Positions 30,129-36,647 of a stretch of 64,000 bases of DNA are shown piece by piece. Position 1 is the first letter of the stretch; the number at the start of each line of letters is the position of its first letter. Below the pieces are notes generated by a model that saw nothing but the letters and a program-made list of their open reading frames with translations, did no database searches and was not told the DNA's origin. Source of the DNA: an uncultured Oscillospiraceae bacterium (GTDB taxonomy: Bacteria; Bacillota; Clostridia; Oscillospirales; Oscillospiraceae); the NCBI GenBank assembly GCA_934655875.1, contig CAKUHB010000003.1, positions 73,843 through 137,842 of the forward strand, in the 5' to 3' direction. Both the position numbers and the translations under genes were made by a program.

Positions 30129-30157
30129 ATCATAGCGGATTGACGCGCATTCGTCAA
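30129..30157 (-). promoter_or_regulatory. Sigma-A-type promoter of the lipoprotein gene
   Basis: Reverse strand reads TTGACG (30152-30157), a 17-bp spacer and TATGAT (30129-30134), 87 bp upstream of the start. Confidence 0.75.
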
Positions 30158-30260
30158 TGGACAGTTTCGCATATTTTGGATTTATTTTACCCGGTTTGTC
30201 CGTCAGAATGCGGTTTTCGCTTGATTATGTGAACTTGCGAAAACAATTTGTAATGATTGA

Positions 30261-30287
30261 AAAAGCAGCCCCGGCAAAAGCCGGGGC
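30261..30287 (-). terminator. Intrinsic terminator after the E2-like membrane protein gene
   Basis: GCCCCGGC (30268-30275) pairs with 30280-30287. Read on the minus strand, the stem is followed by TGCTTTTTC. Confidence 0.75.
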
Positions 30288-30309
30288 CGTCGGATCTGTA
30301 TGGATATAG

Positions 30310-31731
30310 TCACTCGATGTCGTGATTGACCACCGCGGGCGGCTTGTCCAGCAGCTCGGGATGGGACAGCAGCCGCTTGAGGTGCTTGAGCGTGGTCGCA
30401 TAATAGAAGCCGTCGCAGATGCGTTCGTCGGTATTGACGGTGTAGTCGATGTACTTGCGGCGGACGACAGTGCCGTCGTCGAGGACTTCGTTTTTGTGGT
30501 GCTTGCAGCCGAAGGATACAAACACCGGCATGTTGCCGAAGTCATACAGGTGATGCACGATCGGCGGGATGCCGAGCGAGCCCATGGAGGTAAAGAAGAT
30601 CGACGCGTGGAACGGGCTGACCTCCAGCAGGAACTTGGGCAGCAGGCCGAAGTAATCCATCGTCTTCAGCACCCAGACCACAAACTTGAACAGCACGCCG
30701 GGAATGAGCGAGAGGGCCTTGGCCGTCTTGTCAAAGTCGCTGCCGCCGATGGCCTGCCCCTGAATGGCGCGGATCCCGTCGTTGACCTTCTGGTAGATCT
30801 CCTCGATGCCGTCCGTGGGCTTGAGGTGCAGCTTCATGATGGATTCCGGCGCGCTCGTGTCCATCTCGGTCTTGACGACCATGCAGAACTGGATATCGTC
30901 GCCGCGGCTATAGACCTGCTGGCCGGAGAGGAAGCGGTTGAGCGCGGGATATTTGGCCACGCACTGCACATACGCGGCAAGGAACACATGCGTCATGCCG
31001 AAGCTGGTATAGCCCTGCTTGCGCTTTTCGCGGATATAGCGCTCAATGGCCGAAATTTCGACCGTTTCATGGATGCAGTTCGACGCGCCGCAGCGAACCG
31101 GCATGATATAGTTCGCCACGACCGTCATCGGGTCGAGCGTGCGGAGCTTGCGGCCGTCCGGCCGGTCGCCCCAGGTGGGATGATAGTCTCCGTCCAGATA
31201 AATGCCCGTGCCGAAGAGCGTCAGAATGCCGCCCAGCAAAAACAGCATATCCGGCAGCGTCTGGCGCAGCTGATCCCAGCTGCCGCGGGCGAACGCGGAC
31301 TGATGCATCGCGCACAGCACGCCGAGCGCCGCAAGGAGCAGCAGCAGAAGCGGCACAGTGCTCTTGACCAGGCCGCTGACCGTCACGGTATAGAACGCGG
31401 CGACGGCCAGATACGCGACCCAGCAGACGAAAATCAGCCAGATCGGCATGCCGCTCATGCTGATCTTGATGCCGTAGTACAGCGTCAGCAGCATGACAGG
31501 AATGGAAGACCGGTAAAACCGATCCTTGCCGTCACACAGAATATTCAGCACATAGAACAGGCAGCCCGCAACCGGAAGCACAACCAGAAGCCACATCGTC
31601 CTTGCGTCCGCGCCTTTCCCGCAGACATTTGCAATGCGGAGCGCCGCCGAAGCCACCATCGCCAGTGCCGCCAGCCATATGAGCACGCTCTTCCGGCTGA
31701 CATAGTAAGCAACTCTCTTCTTCATATACAT
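30310..31731 (-). CDS. Membrane protein fused to a 2-oxoacid dehydrogenase E2-like acyltransferase domain
   Basis: 473 aa. About six transmembrane helices fill residues 13-180. A soluble domain (about 195-473) matches the E2/CAT acyltransferase fold: FMTHVFLAAY-like helix, IFFTSMGSLGIPP, an FVSFG strand, then NTDERICDGFYYATTLKHLKRLL. In E2 enzymes the last motif is DHRVVDG; here the catalytic His is Glu436 while Asp440-Gly441 remain. There is no lipoyl domain and no E1/E3 gene nearby. No Shine-Dalgarno precedes the ATG (31731, or 31725 in frame). The promoter geometry suggests a leaderless mRNA. Substrate unknown. Confidence 0.7.
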   Translation of the reverse strand: MYMKKRVAYYVSRKSVLIWLAALAMVASAALRIANVCGKGADARTMWLLVVLPVAGCLFYVLNILCDGKDRFYRSSIPVMLLTLYYGIKISMSGMPIWLIFVCWVAYLAVAAFYTVTVSGLVKSTVPLLLLLLAALGVLCAMHQSAFARGSWDQLRQTLPDMLFLLGGILTLFGTGIYLDGDYHPTWGDRPDGRKLRTLDPMTVVANYIMPVRCGASNCIHETVEISAIERYIREKRKQGYTSFGMTHVFLAAYVQCVAKYPALNRFLSGQQVYSRGDDIQFCMVVKTEMDTSAPESIMKLHLKPTDGIEEIYQKVNDGIRAIQGQAIGGSDFDKTAKALSLIPGVLFKFVVWVLKTMDYFGLLPKFLLEVSPFHASIFFTSMGSLGIPPIVHHLYDFGNMPVFVSFGCKHHKNEVLDDGTVVRRKYIDYTVNTDERICDGFYYATTLKHLKRLLSHPELLDKPPAVVNHDIE

Positions 31732-31737
31732 GTGTAT

Positions 31738-31766
31738 ATCATATCAGTCACAGGCGAAAAATGCAA
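31738..31766 (-). promoter_or_regulatory. Promoter placed directly at the start codon of the E2-like gene
   Basis: Reverse strand reads TTGCAT (31761-31766), a 17-bp spacer and TATGAT (31738-31743). Only 6 bases separate the -10 from the ATG at 31731, where transcription would begin. Confidence 0.55.
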
Positions 31767-31800
31767 GAAAAAGTCACGCCGCCCGGACGGGCGGCGATAA

Positions 31801-31829
31801 TTGACAATTTGTTCGGGGTATGGTAGACT
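31801..31829 (+). promoter_or_regulatory. Sense promoter of unit 1
   Basis: TTGACA (31801-31806), a 17-bp spacer and TAGACT (31824-31829). Transcription should start near 31836, at the 5' hairpin. Confidence 0.8.
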
Positions 31830-31853
31830 GAATGTGGTTCTTATGAACCCCTA

Positions 31854-32047
31854 GGCTCCAACACAGCGATAGGCGGTTTTGCCTCCCGAAAGGGGGGATG
31901 TATATGCCGGTGACGATCACGTTCCATATCTTTGGACTTACCGTATCCATCCGCATTACATGCCGAAACCGCCACTCTGCAAAGTGACGGTTTCGAGATT
32001 TTCTCAGCTGCTGCTTAGCTAGAGGCAAAACCGCTTGTCGCGGAGCC
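31854..32047 (+). ncRNA. Structured mRNA of unit 1: masked Shine-Dalgarno and long-range stem
   Basis: CCTCCC (31882-31887) caps over GGGGGG (31892-31897) with a GAAA loop, hiding the ribosome site. Bases 31873-31885 (GCGGTTTTGCCTC) pair perfectly with 32022-32034. AGGCTCC (31853-31859) pairs with GGAGCCT (32042-32048). The long-range stem uses part of the same CCTC strand as the masking hairpin, so the two are mutually exclusive and could form a translational switch. Confidence 0.7.
31904..31987 (+). CDS. 27-aa peptide of the tandem family, copy 1
   Basis: Peptide with the pattern MPVTITFHIFGLTVSI then RITCRNRHSAK. Alternating hydrophobic and polar residues give two short amphipathic beta strands joined at FG, followed by a cationic tail RNRHSAK. 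GGGGGG lies 6 bases before the ATG at 31904; an in-frame ATG at 31898 is too close to it. Between copies most base changes are synonymous or conservative, which argues for selection on the peptide. I do not recognise the family. A type I toxin, a membrane-active peptide or a regulatory peptide are all possible. Confidence 0.75.
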   Translation: MPVTITFHIFGLTVSIRITCRNRHSAK

Positions 32048-32059
32048 TTTGATATTTTC

Positions 32060-32087
32060 ATTATAACAGGTTGCACAGATTTGTCAA
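32060..32087 (-). promoter_or_regulatory. Convergent (antisense) promoter at the right end of unit 1
   Basis: Reverse strand reads TTGACA (32082-32087), a 16-bp spacer and a perfect TATAAT (32060-32065). It would produce RNA antisense to the unit 1 mRNA. Confidence 0.65.
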
Positions 32088-32108
32088 GAGGGGCGCATTC
32101 GCCGGGAT

Positions 32109-32137
32109 TTGACATTTTGTTCGAGGTATGCTAGACT
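32109..32137 (+). promoter_or_regulatory. Sense promoter of unit 2
   Basis: TTGACA (32109-32114), a 17-bp spacer and TAGACT (32132-32137). Confidence 0.8.
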
Positions 32138-32222
32138 GAATACGGTTCTTTTGAACCCCCAAGGGCACCAAAGCTATACGGCAGGCGGCATCTCGGTATC
32201 CTCCGAACGGGAGGTGAGAGAC

Positions 32223-32306
32223 ATGCCAATTACGATCACGTTCCATATTTTCGGTTTTACCGTCACGGTACGTATCAAAGGCAGAAACCGCCACTCGGCA
32301 AAGTGA
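32223..32306 (+). CDS. 27-aa peptide of the tandem family, copy 2
   Basis: Pattern MPITITFHIFGFTVTV then RIKGRNRHSAK. Same length and start context as copies 1 and 3. The ribosome site GGGAGGTGA (32209-32217) lies 5 bases upstream of the ATG and is masked by CCTCC (32200-32204). Against copy 1 about half of the changed codons are synonymous (for example CCG/CCA, ATC/ATT, GGA/GGT, CGC/CGT, CGA/AGA). The others are mostly V/I, L/F or S/T swaps. The hairpin GAAACCG...CGGCTTC spans the stop codon. Confidence 0.75.
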   Translation: MPITITFHIFGFTVTVRIKGRNRHSAK

Positions 32307-32380
32307 CGGCTTCTGAACATCATTTAGTTCCCTAGCTAAACGAACCGGGACGCCGCATGTCGTGGTGTCCTTGTGGTTTT

Positions 32381-32408
32381 ATTATAACAGGTCACCCAGA
32401 TTTGTCAA
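32381..32408 (-). promoter_or_regulatory. Convergent (antisense) promoter at the right end of unit 2
   Basis: Reverse strand reads TTGACA (32403-32408), a 16-bp spacer and TATAAT (32381-32386). Confidence 0.65.
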
Positions 32409-32429
32409 GAGGGGCGTATTCGCCGGGAT

Positions 32430-32458
32430 TTGACATTTTGTTCGGGATAAGATAAAGT
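32430..32458 (+). promoter_or_regulatory. Sense promoter of unit 3
   Basis: TTGACA (32430-32435), a 17-bp spacer and TAAAGT (32453-32458), a weaker -10 than in units 1 and 2. Confidence 0.7.
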
Positions 32459-32544
32459 AAAAATGGTTCTTATGAACCCTAAGGGCACCAACACAGCGAC
32501 GGGCGGTTTGACCTCGGAATCCTCTTGTAAAGGGGGGATTCGAA

Positions 32545-32628
32545 ATGCCGATTATTTTGACATTCCATATTTTTGGATTGACCATTACGATCCGCATTAA
32601 AGGCCGAAACCGCCACTCCGACAAGTGA
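32545..32628 (+). CDS. 27-aa peptide of the tandem family, copy 3
   Basis: Pattern MPIILTFHIFGLTITI then RIKGRNRHSDK. GGGGGG (32532-32537) lies 7 bases before the ATG. It is masked by AATCCTC (32518-32524), which pairs with the GGGGGGATT strand, a different sequence from units 1 and 2 but the same fold. The peptide keeps HIFG, the strand alternation and the RNRHS tail. Function unknown, as for the other copies. Confidence 0.75.
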   Translation: MPIILTFHIFGLTITIRIKGRNRHSDK

Positions 32629-32705
32629 CGGTTTCGAAGTCAATCTTCGTTTCTAACACTTAAACCGAGGTCAAACCGCTTGTCGAGGTGTCCTTGGTTA
32701 TTTTT

Positions 32706-32733
32706 ATTATAACAGACGTGCCGGATTTGTCAA
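32706..32733 (-). promoter_or_regulatory. Convergent (antisense) promoter at the right end of unit 3
   Basis: Reverse strand reads TTGACA (32728-32733), a 16-bp spacer and TATAAT (32706-32711). Confidence 0.65.
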
Positions 32734-32818
32734 GGGGCCTCCCTCGTTGGGAAGGCCCCTTGGCTCTCCCTTTGGGAGCGGCAAGAGGTGGTGCGCGCGG
32801 GGTTTGGGAGACAGGCAC

Positions 32819-32851
32819 AAAAAAGAGACCCCCGAAGGGGTCTCTCTTTTT
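32819..32851 (-). terminator. Intrinsic terminator of the S-layer gene
   Basis: GAGACCCC (32825-32832) pairs with GGGGTCTC (32837-32844). On the minus strand a run of T follows; on the plus strand TCTTTTT follows, so it works in both directions. A second hairpin, AAGGGGCCT (32732-32740) with 32753-32761, lies further on. Confidence 0.85.
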
Positions 32852-32880
32852 GCTAGGGATTTCAGGTAGGAAATCTCAGA

Positions 32881-35574
32881 TTAGAAATCCAGGAAGTACA
32901 GGGCAACGATCTTGCCAGCATCATCGGTGTAGATGATAACGCTGTCGAACAGGTCGATATCCTTGGCTTCGAGCGGCTCAACAGTCAGGTCAGCGTTGAC
33001 CAGGTACAGAGCCTTGCCAGTCAGAGCGATGCTGCGAACGTCGCCAGCGCCGATCTGGATAGCGGACTTGTCAGCGGAGATGGAGAAGACACCCTGGTAA
33101 TCAACGTGCAGCTGCTTTGCGTTGATGATATCAGCGTAAACATTGCCGTCCTTGTCGGTAGCCATCTCGAACTCGTACAGGCCCATAGCGGTGTTAGCAC
33201 CCTGGTAGTCAGCGGGGACGTTGACAACAGTAGCTTCACCGTTGACATAGACAGTGACGAGATCATACTCGCCGCTCCAGGAGAACGGAGCCCACTTTGC
33301 AACGAAGCCGATGATCTTGTCAGCAGCGTAGGTCACATCGCCGAGGTAGACAACATCTGCGTAGCCGTCTGCATCGTCATCGACATAGTCGAGGTACTGA
33401 GCGGACAGAGCGGGCAGCTTGCTGTAGCCGGTGTAGGAAGTGTACTTGCCAGCCATATCCTCGCACAGGAAGACAGTGGATTCGGAGATGTTGATGATGC
33501 CGTACTGAGCAAAGGTCTTGTTGATATCGTCGAGGTATGCTTCACCAGCAGAGTGACGATAGAAGCCCTTGATCATGCCAGCGCCGCCCCAGTCTTTGAA
33601 GACACCTGCGTAGGTCAGCGTGTAGACGCCGTCCTCAACAGTGTAGGAGTACAGCTGCTTTTCAGCCCAAGTGTTGAAGCGGTCGTCGGTGGAGATCGTC
33701 AGAGAGTTGATGACGAGCTTCTCATCAGCGAACGGGCCAAACTTGATGGTAGCGCCTTCGACTGCGCTTGCGTCAGTCATAACGAGGTCAGCCTTGACTG
33801 CGAACTTGCCGTTCGGGGTCTCGCTCCACATTCTGTCGATGACGAGGTACTTAGCGTCAGCGCCAACTTCCTCAGCACCAATGACGTTGCCATAGGTGTC
33901 GAAGTAGAACTTGAAGGTCTCGCCGTTGTGCAGGCGGTTCTTGGACAGATCCTGGCCATAGATGAACATGCAGTTGTCGTTGTACTTGGTGCCGTCGATG
34001 CTGGTGGTGTTCGCATAGGTAACACCGGAAGCGCCGGTCAGCTTGCCAGTCTTGGAGTCAGCAGCAACATGCGTGACAACCTTGCTGGAACCATAGTTGA
34101 TGGTCTTGTTGCCCGTGAGCGCATCCTGTGCGTCCTTCATGGAGACAGTGATGTTCAGCTTGGTGCCAACCGCATACTCGGTTGTAGAGAGATTGTAGGT
34201 GGGCATCTCGCTATCCGGCAGGTAGATGATGTCTGCGAACTCGTCACCATACTCTGCGGAGCCAGCAGGATATTCTGCATTGTTCCATCTGAGCATCCAG
34301 GCGGAGATGTCAGTGCTTTCGCCCTTAGCATGGGTCTTTCTGTTGTTAGTGTTGACCTTGTCAACATTGGCAAGGAAGGTGTGGATAGAGGTAATAACCC
34401 AACCATCTTCAGTCTTGAAGACCTGAGTCAGAGTGCCCTGGCAGCCGAACATCGTAGCCTTGCAGGTACGATCAGCGTCGTGGTTCAGCGTAATACCAGC
34501 AGCGAGCAGGGAATCATAGTAGTTACCCTTGCGCGTATCAGCCAGCTTGAAGCCGTCGATTGCATAGTAGTTCAGCGCAGTGCCGTACTCCTTCTCGCCG
34601 TACTTGTTGCCAACAGTGCCCTTGGTGGTGTCGCCCTTGACGTAGCCGTTCAGGACAACCTTCGTGGCCTTGTTCTCGGCAATGCCCATGTCGTTCTTCA
34701 GGATGTCGCACTCGGAAACAGCGGAAGTGTAGCTGTTGACGGGCTTGTCCATGTAGAACTTGCTCCAGCCAGACTTGGTGCTCCAGGTGTAGCCCGGACG
34801 ACGGAACTCATCAGTGTCACGGACAACCTTGCCGCCCATCTTCTCGAAGAGAGAGAAGCCAGACTGGCTCACGTTCTCGTTGGAGATGAAAGCGATGTCG
34901 AGGGTCTTGCCCGGCTTGATGACCTGGCCATACTCAACCATGTAAGCAGCCAGTGCGTTGTAGAGGATCTGAGCAGCCTCGCCGCGCTTCAGGGGCTTGA
35001 TAGCCTCGAAGCCCTTCTCCATGCCGTCCAGAAGGCCGATCTCGTTTGCACGACGCAGGACGTTGATGTCCCAGCCGGTGCCGGTGTAGCCTTCCTTGGA
35101 GGTGTCGAAGCCGAGGGTGGTGAGCATCAGCTTGAGGAACTGAACGCCAGTAACCTCACGCTTCGGCTCATAGGTGGTGGCGGTCATGCCATCAGCCAGG
35201 CCGGTGATACGGCAGTAGTTGATGTAGGGCAGAGCCCAGTTACCATTGCAGTCGACGAACGGATTCTGTGCGTTAGCATAGAGATCAGCGATGTCGGCCT
35301 GGATGGAGCCCTTGATGGTTGCATTGTGGACAATCGCCACAATCTTAGCAGCCTGGGCACGGGTGAAGGTCTGGTCAGCCTTGAAGGAATACTTGTCGCC
35401 ATCCTTGAAGCCGTCCAGAATCTTCAGCTCGGACAGAACGTCGATAGCGTCAGCGTACGCCTTGTACGTGTCGTTGTCAGCGTCTGTGTAGGTCTTAGCA
35501 CTAGCGACGGCGATGCTGCCCATAATCATGACAACAGCCAGAACCAGCGCAAGAACCTTCTTCAGATTCTTCAT
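32881..35574 (-). CDS. S-layer homology (SLH) domain surface protein
   Basis: 897-aa exported protein. A signal peptide (MKNLKKVLALVLAVVMIMG, cleavage after ASA near residue 26) is followed by SLH-type repeats in about residues 27-230 (TFTRAQAAKIVAIV, KREVTGVQFLKLML and PLKRGEAAQILYNAL are recognisable helices). These bind secondary wall polymers. The remaining 650 residues are beta-rich, Thr/Asp/Tyr-rich and unassigned, with no sortase motif. The start at 35574 is supported by AGGAGGA 8 bases upstream. Codon use is strongly biased to a few codons, and the promoter is near consensus, suggesting an abundant protein. It may be the main S-layer subunit. Confidence 0.85.
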   Translation of the reverse strand: MKNLKKVLALVLAVVMIMGSIAVASAKTYTDADNDTYKAYADAIDVLSELKILDGFKDGDKYSFKADQTFTRAQAAKIVAIVHNATIKGSIQADIADLYANAQNPFVDCNGNWALPYINYCRITGLADGMTATTYEPKREVTGVQFLKLMLTTLGFDTSKEGYTGTGWDINVLRRANEIGLLDGMEKGFEAIKPLKRGEAAQILYNALAAYMVEYGQVIKPGKTLDIAFISNENVSQSGFSLFEKMGGKVVRDTDEFRRPGYTWSTKSGWSKFYMDKPVNSYTSAVSECDILKNDMGIAENKATKVVLNGYVKGDTTKGTVGNKYGEKEYGTALNYYAIDGFKLADTRKGNYYDSLLAAGITLNHDADRTCKATMFGCQGTLTQVFKTEDGWVITSIHTFLANVDKVNTNNRKTHAKGESTDISAWMLRWNNAEYPAGSAEYGDEFADIIYLPDSEMPTYNLSTTEYAVGTKLNITVSMKDAQDALTGNKTINYGSSKVVTHVAADSKTGKLTGASGVTYANTTSIDGTKYNDNCMFIYGQDLSKNRLHNGETFKFYFDTYGNVIGAEEVGADAKYLVIDRMWSETPNGKFAVKADLVMTDASAVEGATIKFGPFADEKLVINSLTISTDDRFNTWAEKQLYSYTVEDGVYTLTYAGVFKDWGGAGMIKGFYRHSAGEAYLDDINKTFAQYGIINISESTVFLCEDMAGKYTSYTGYSKLPALSAQYLDYVDDDADGYADVVYLGDVTYAADKIIGFVAKWAPFSWSGEYDLVTVYVNGEATVVNVPADYQGANTAMGLYEFEMATDKDGNVYADIINAKQLHVDYQGVFSISADKSAIQIGAGDVRSIALTGKALYLVNADLTVEPLEAKDIDLFDSVIIYTDDAGKIVALYFLDF

Positions 35575-35640
35575 TTGGATTTCCTCCTGTTTTAATTTTA
35601 CACATCGGGCCAAATGGCCCCCTGTGTAATTTGTACTTGC

Positions 35641-35669
35641 ATCTTAGCGCATCCGCCCCCGTTCGTCAA
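35641..35669 (-). promoter_or_regulatory. Sigma-A-type promoter of the S-layer gene
   Basis: Reverse strand reads TTGACG (35664-35669), a 17-bp spacer and TAAGAT (35641-35646). The roughly 60-nt leader contains the palindrome GGGCCAAATGGCCC, which may stabilise the mRNA. Confidence 0.75.
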
Positions 35670-35732
35670 GCGGTTCGCGGCGTTTGTAATTTAACTGTAA
35701 CATTACGGGGGTGTGTAACAGAGAAAAGCCCA

Positions 35733-35862
35733 AAAGCCTTCCCCTGGGGGAAGATGGCCCGAAGGGCCGGATGAGGGACTGTAGGCACTATCGATACTGC
35801 AAAGCAACTATTCGGTGCATACAATCCCTCATCAGTCACGGCTTCCCACAGGGGAAGCTGTT
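35733..35862. repeat. Small palindromic repeat inserted in the fourth peptide unit
   Basis: The left end AGCCTTCCCCTGGGGGAAG and the right end CTTCCCACAGGGGAAGCT are near-perfect inverted copies; GGCCCGAAGGGCC and GATGAGGGA lie inside. It resembles the repeat at 58566-58672. It sits where the 5' half of the fourth peptide unit should be. Confidence 0.6.
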
Positions 35863-35877
35863 TTGGCCCCGCAAAAA

Positions 35878-36007
35878 ACAGAAACCGCCACTCTGGCAAG
35901 TGACGGTTTCTAAGTCATTGACTTTGTTACTTTCCTGATCCAGAGGCCAACCGCTTGTCGAGGGGCCTTGGTTATTTTTATTATACCAATTCCCCCGGAT
36001 TTGTCAA
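35878..36007 (+). pseudogene. Truncated fourth copy of the tandem peptide unit
   Basis: Retains the codons for NRNRHSGK plus stop (35884-35911 region), the stop-codon hairpin GAAACCG-CCACT...AGTGACGGTTTC (35881-35910), the 3' arm CCAACCGCTTGTCG, the T-rich GGTTATTTTTATTATA and the inverted right-end promoter TTGACA-16-TATAAT (35980-36007 on the minus strand). The promoter, start codon and 5' arm are missing. The S-layer gene separates it from unit 3. Confidence 0.75.
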
Positions 36008-36017
36008 GGGTGCGGGG

Positions 36018-36521
36018 TCAATAGGTGCTGATGGGGAGAGATTCGTCGTCGGCGCCCTTCTGGACGCTGCGGATAACGATGTCGTAGCTATAAGTATCAT
36101 TGACGTGGACGGTCACGCGGTCGCCAACTTTATGTCCCATGACGGCTTTGCCGACGGGGGATTCTTTACTGATGAGCCCCTTGAGTGCGTTCTGGCGGAG
36201 GGTGGTGACCAGCTCGATGGTCTGCTCCTCGTCGTCTTCTTCTATATAAATTGTAACCTTATCAAACAGGCCGATCTCGTCGGGCTTGGATTCCGCGTCG
36301 ATGACCTTCGCGGTCTTGATCATGCGCTCGAGATAGCGGATGCGGCTGTCGTTGCGGCTTTTTTCGCGTTTGGCCGCCTTGTATTCAAAATTCTCGCTCA
36401 GATCGCCAAATTCGCGGGCGGTCTTGACGTCCTCCAGCAGCTTTGGCCGCAGCTCCAGCCGGCGGTATTCGACCTCCTGCTCCATCTTTTTGATGTCAAC
36501 GGCTGTCAATTCGTCATTCAT
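36018..36521 (-). CDS. greA: Transcription elongation factor GreA
   Basis: Rescues backtracked RNA polymerase by stimulating transcript cleavage. 167 aa: an N-terminal antiparallel coiled coil with the acidic tip (GDLSENFEYKAAKREK) and a C-terminal FKBP-like domain (ESPVGKAVMGHKVGDRVTV). The reverse strand has AGGAGG 10 bases before the ATG. A TTTACT-17-TAAAAT promoter is likely just upstream. Confidence 0.93.
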   Translation of the reverse strand: MNDELTAVDIKKMEQEVEYRRLELRPKLLEDVKTAREFGDLSENFEYKAAKREKSRNDSRIRYLERMIKTAKVIDAESKPDEIGLFDKVTIYIEEDDEEQTIELVTTLRQNALKGLISKESPVGKAVMGHKVGDRVTVHVNDTYSYDIVIRSVQKGADDESLPISTY

Positions 36522-36584
36522 TGCTTCTGCACCTCCTGCGCGGGGTTTATTTTACTCCAATTCATGCGAAAAGTAAAACGAATT

Positions 36585-36612
36585 TTGATTTTTCCGCGCC
36601 GTGTGGTATGAT
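36585..36612 (+). promoter_or_regulatory. Promoter of trmO
   Basis: TTGATT (36585-36590), a 16-bp spacer and TATGAT (36607-36612), divergent from greA. Confidence 0.65.
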
Positions 36613-36647
36613 ACAGGAAAGAAACTGAACAAAGCAGGTGCATCCTT

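Larger units (their letters stand above)
31801..32087 (+). repeat. Tandem small-peptide unit 1
   Basis: First of three units with the same architecture. It has a promoter, 5' hairpin GGTTC-TTAT-GAACC (31836-31849), Shine-Dalgarno-masking hairpin, 27-codon gene, hairpin across the stop codon, long-range closing stem, T-rich stretch and an inverted promoter at the right end. The left end begins with TTGACA and the right end is TTGACA inverted. A 21-bp nearly identical spacer with a GGCG-ATT-CGCC palindrome joins unit 1 to 2 and 2 to 3. Confidence 0.85.
32109..32408 (+). repeat. Tandem small-peptide unit 2
   Basis: Second unit, 308 bp downstream of unit 1. All structural parts are kept although the paired strands have different sequences. 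The 5' hairpin is GGTTC-TTTT-GAACC. Arm 32185-32197 pairs with 32344-32356 (one mismatch, one U-G). AAGGGCACCA (32161-32170) pairs with 32363-32372 with a single G-U. Confidence 0.85.
32430..32733 (+). repeat. Tandem small-peptide unit 3
   Basis: Third unit, 321 bp downstream of unit 2. The long-range stem GCGGTTTGACCTCGG (32503-32517) pairs perfectly with 32665-32679. AAGGGCACC (32481-32489) pairs with 32687-32695 with one G-U. The T-rich TTGGTTATTTTTATT after the closing stem could end the sense transcript. Confidence 0.85.

Noticed and set aside
28630..30135. 501-codon plus-strand ORF opposite the lipoprotein gene
   Set aside because: Antisense shadow; the minus-strand frame has a lipobox, ribosome site and consensus promoter.
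31774..32624. Overlapping minus-strand ORFs of 77-113 codons across the three peptide units
   Set aside because: They are open in all units and look alike, but they have no ribosome sites and run across unit borders. Substitutions between units fall in the wobble positions of the plus-strand 27-codon frame, so the minus-strand similarity is a by-product.
31801..32733. CRISPR array
   Set aside because: The repeats are about 300 bp, diverged and carry genes and promoters; there are no short identical repeats with unique spacers.
33106..35595. 829-codon plus-strand ORF opposite the S-layer gene
   Set aside because: Shadow frame of a codon-biased gene. It has no ribosome site or promoter, and the minus strand has a signal peptide, SLH repeats, promoter and terminator.
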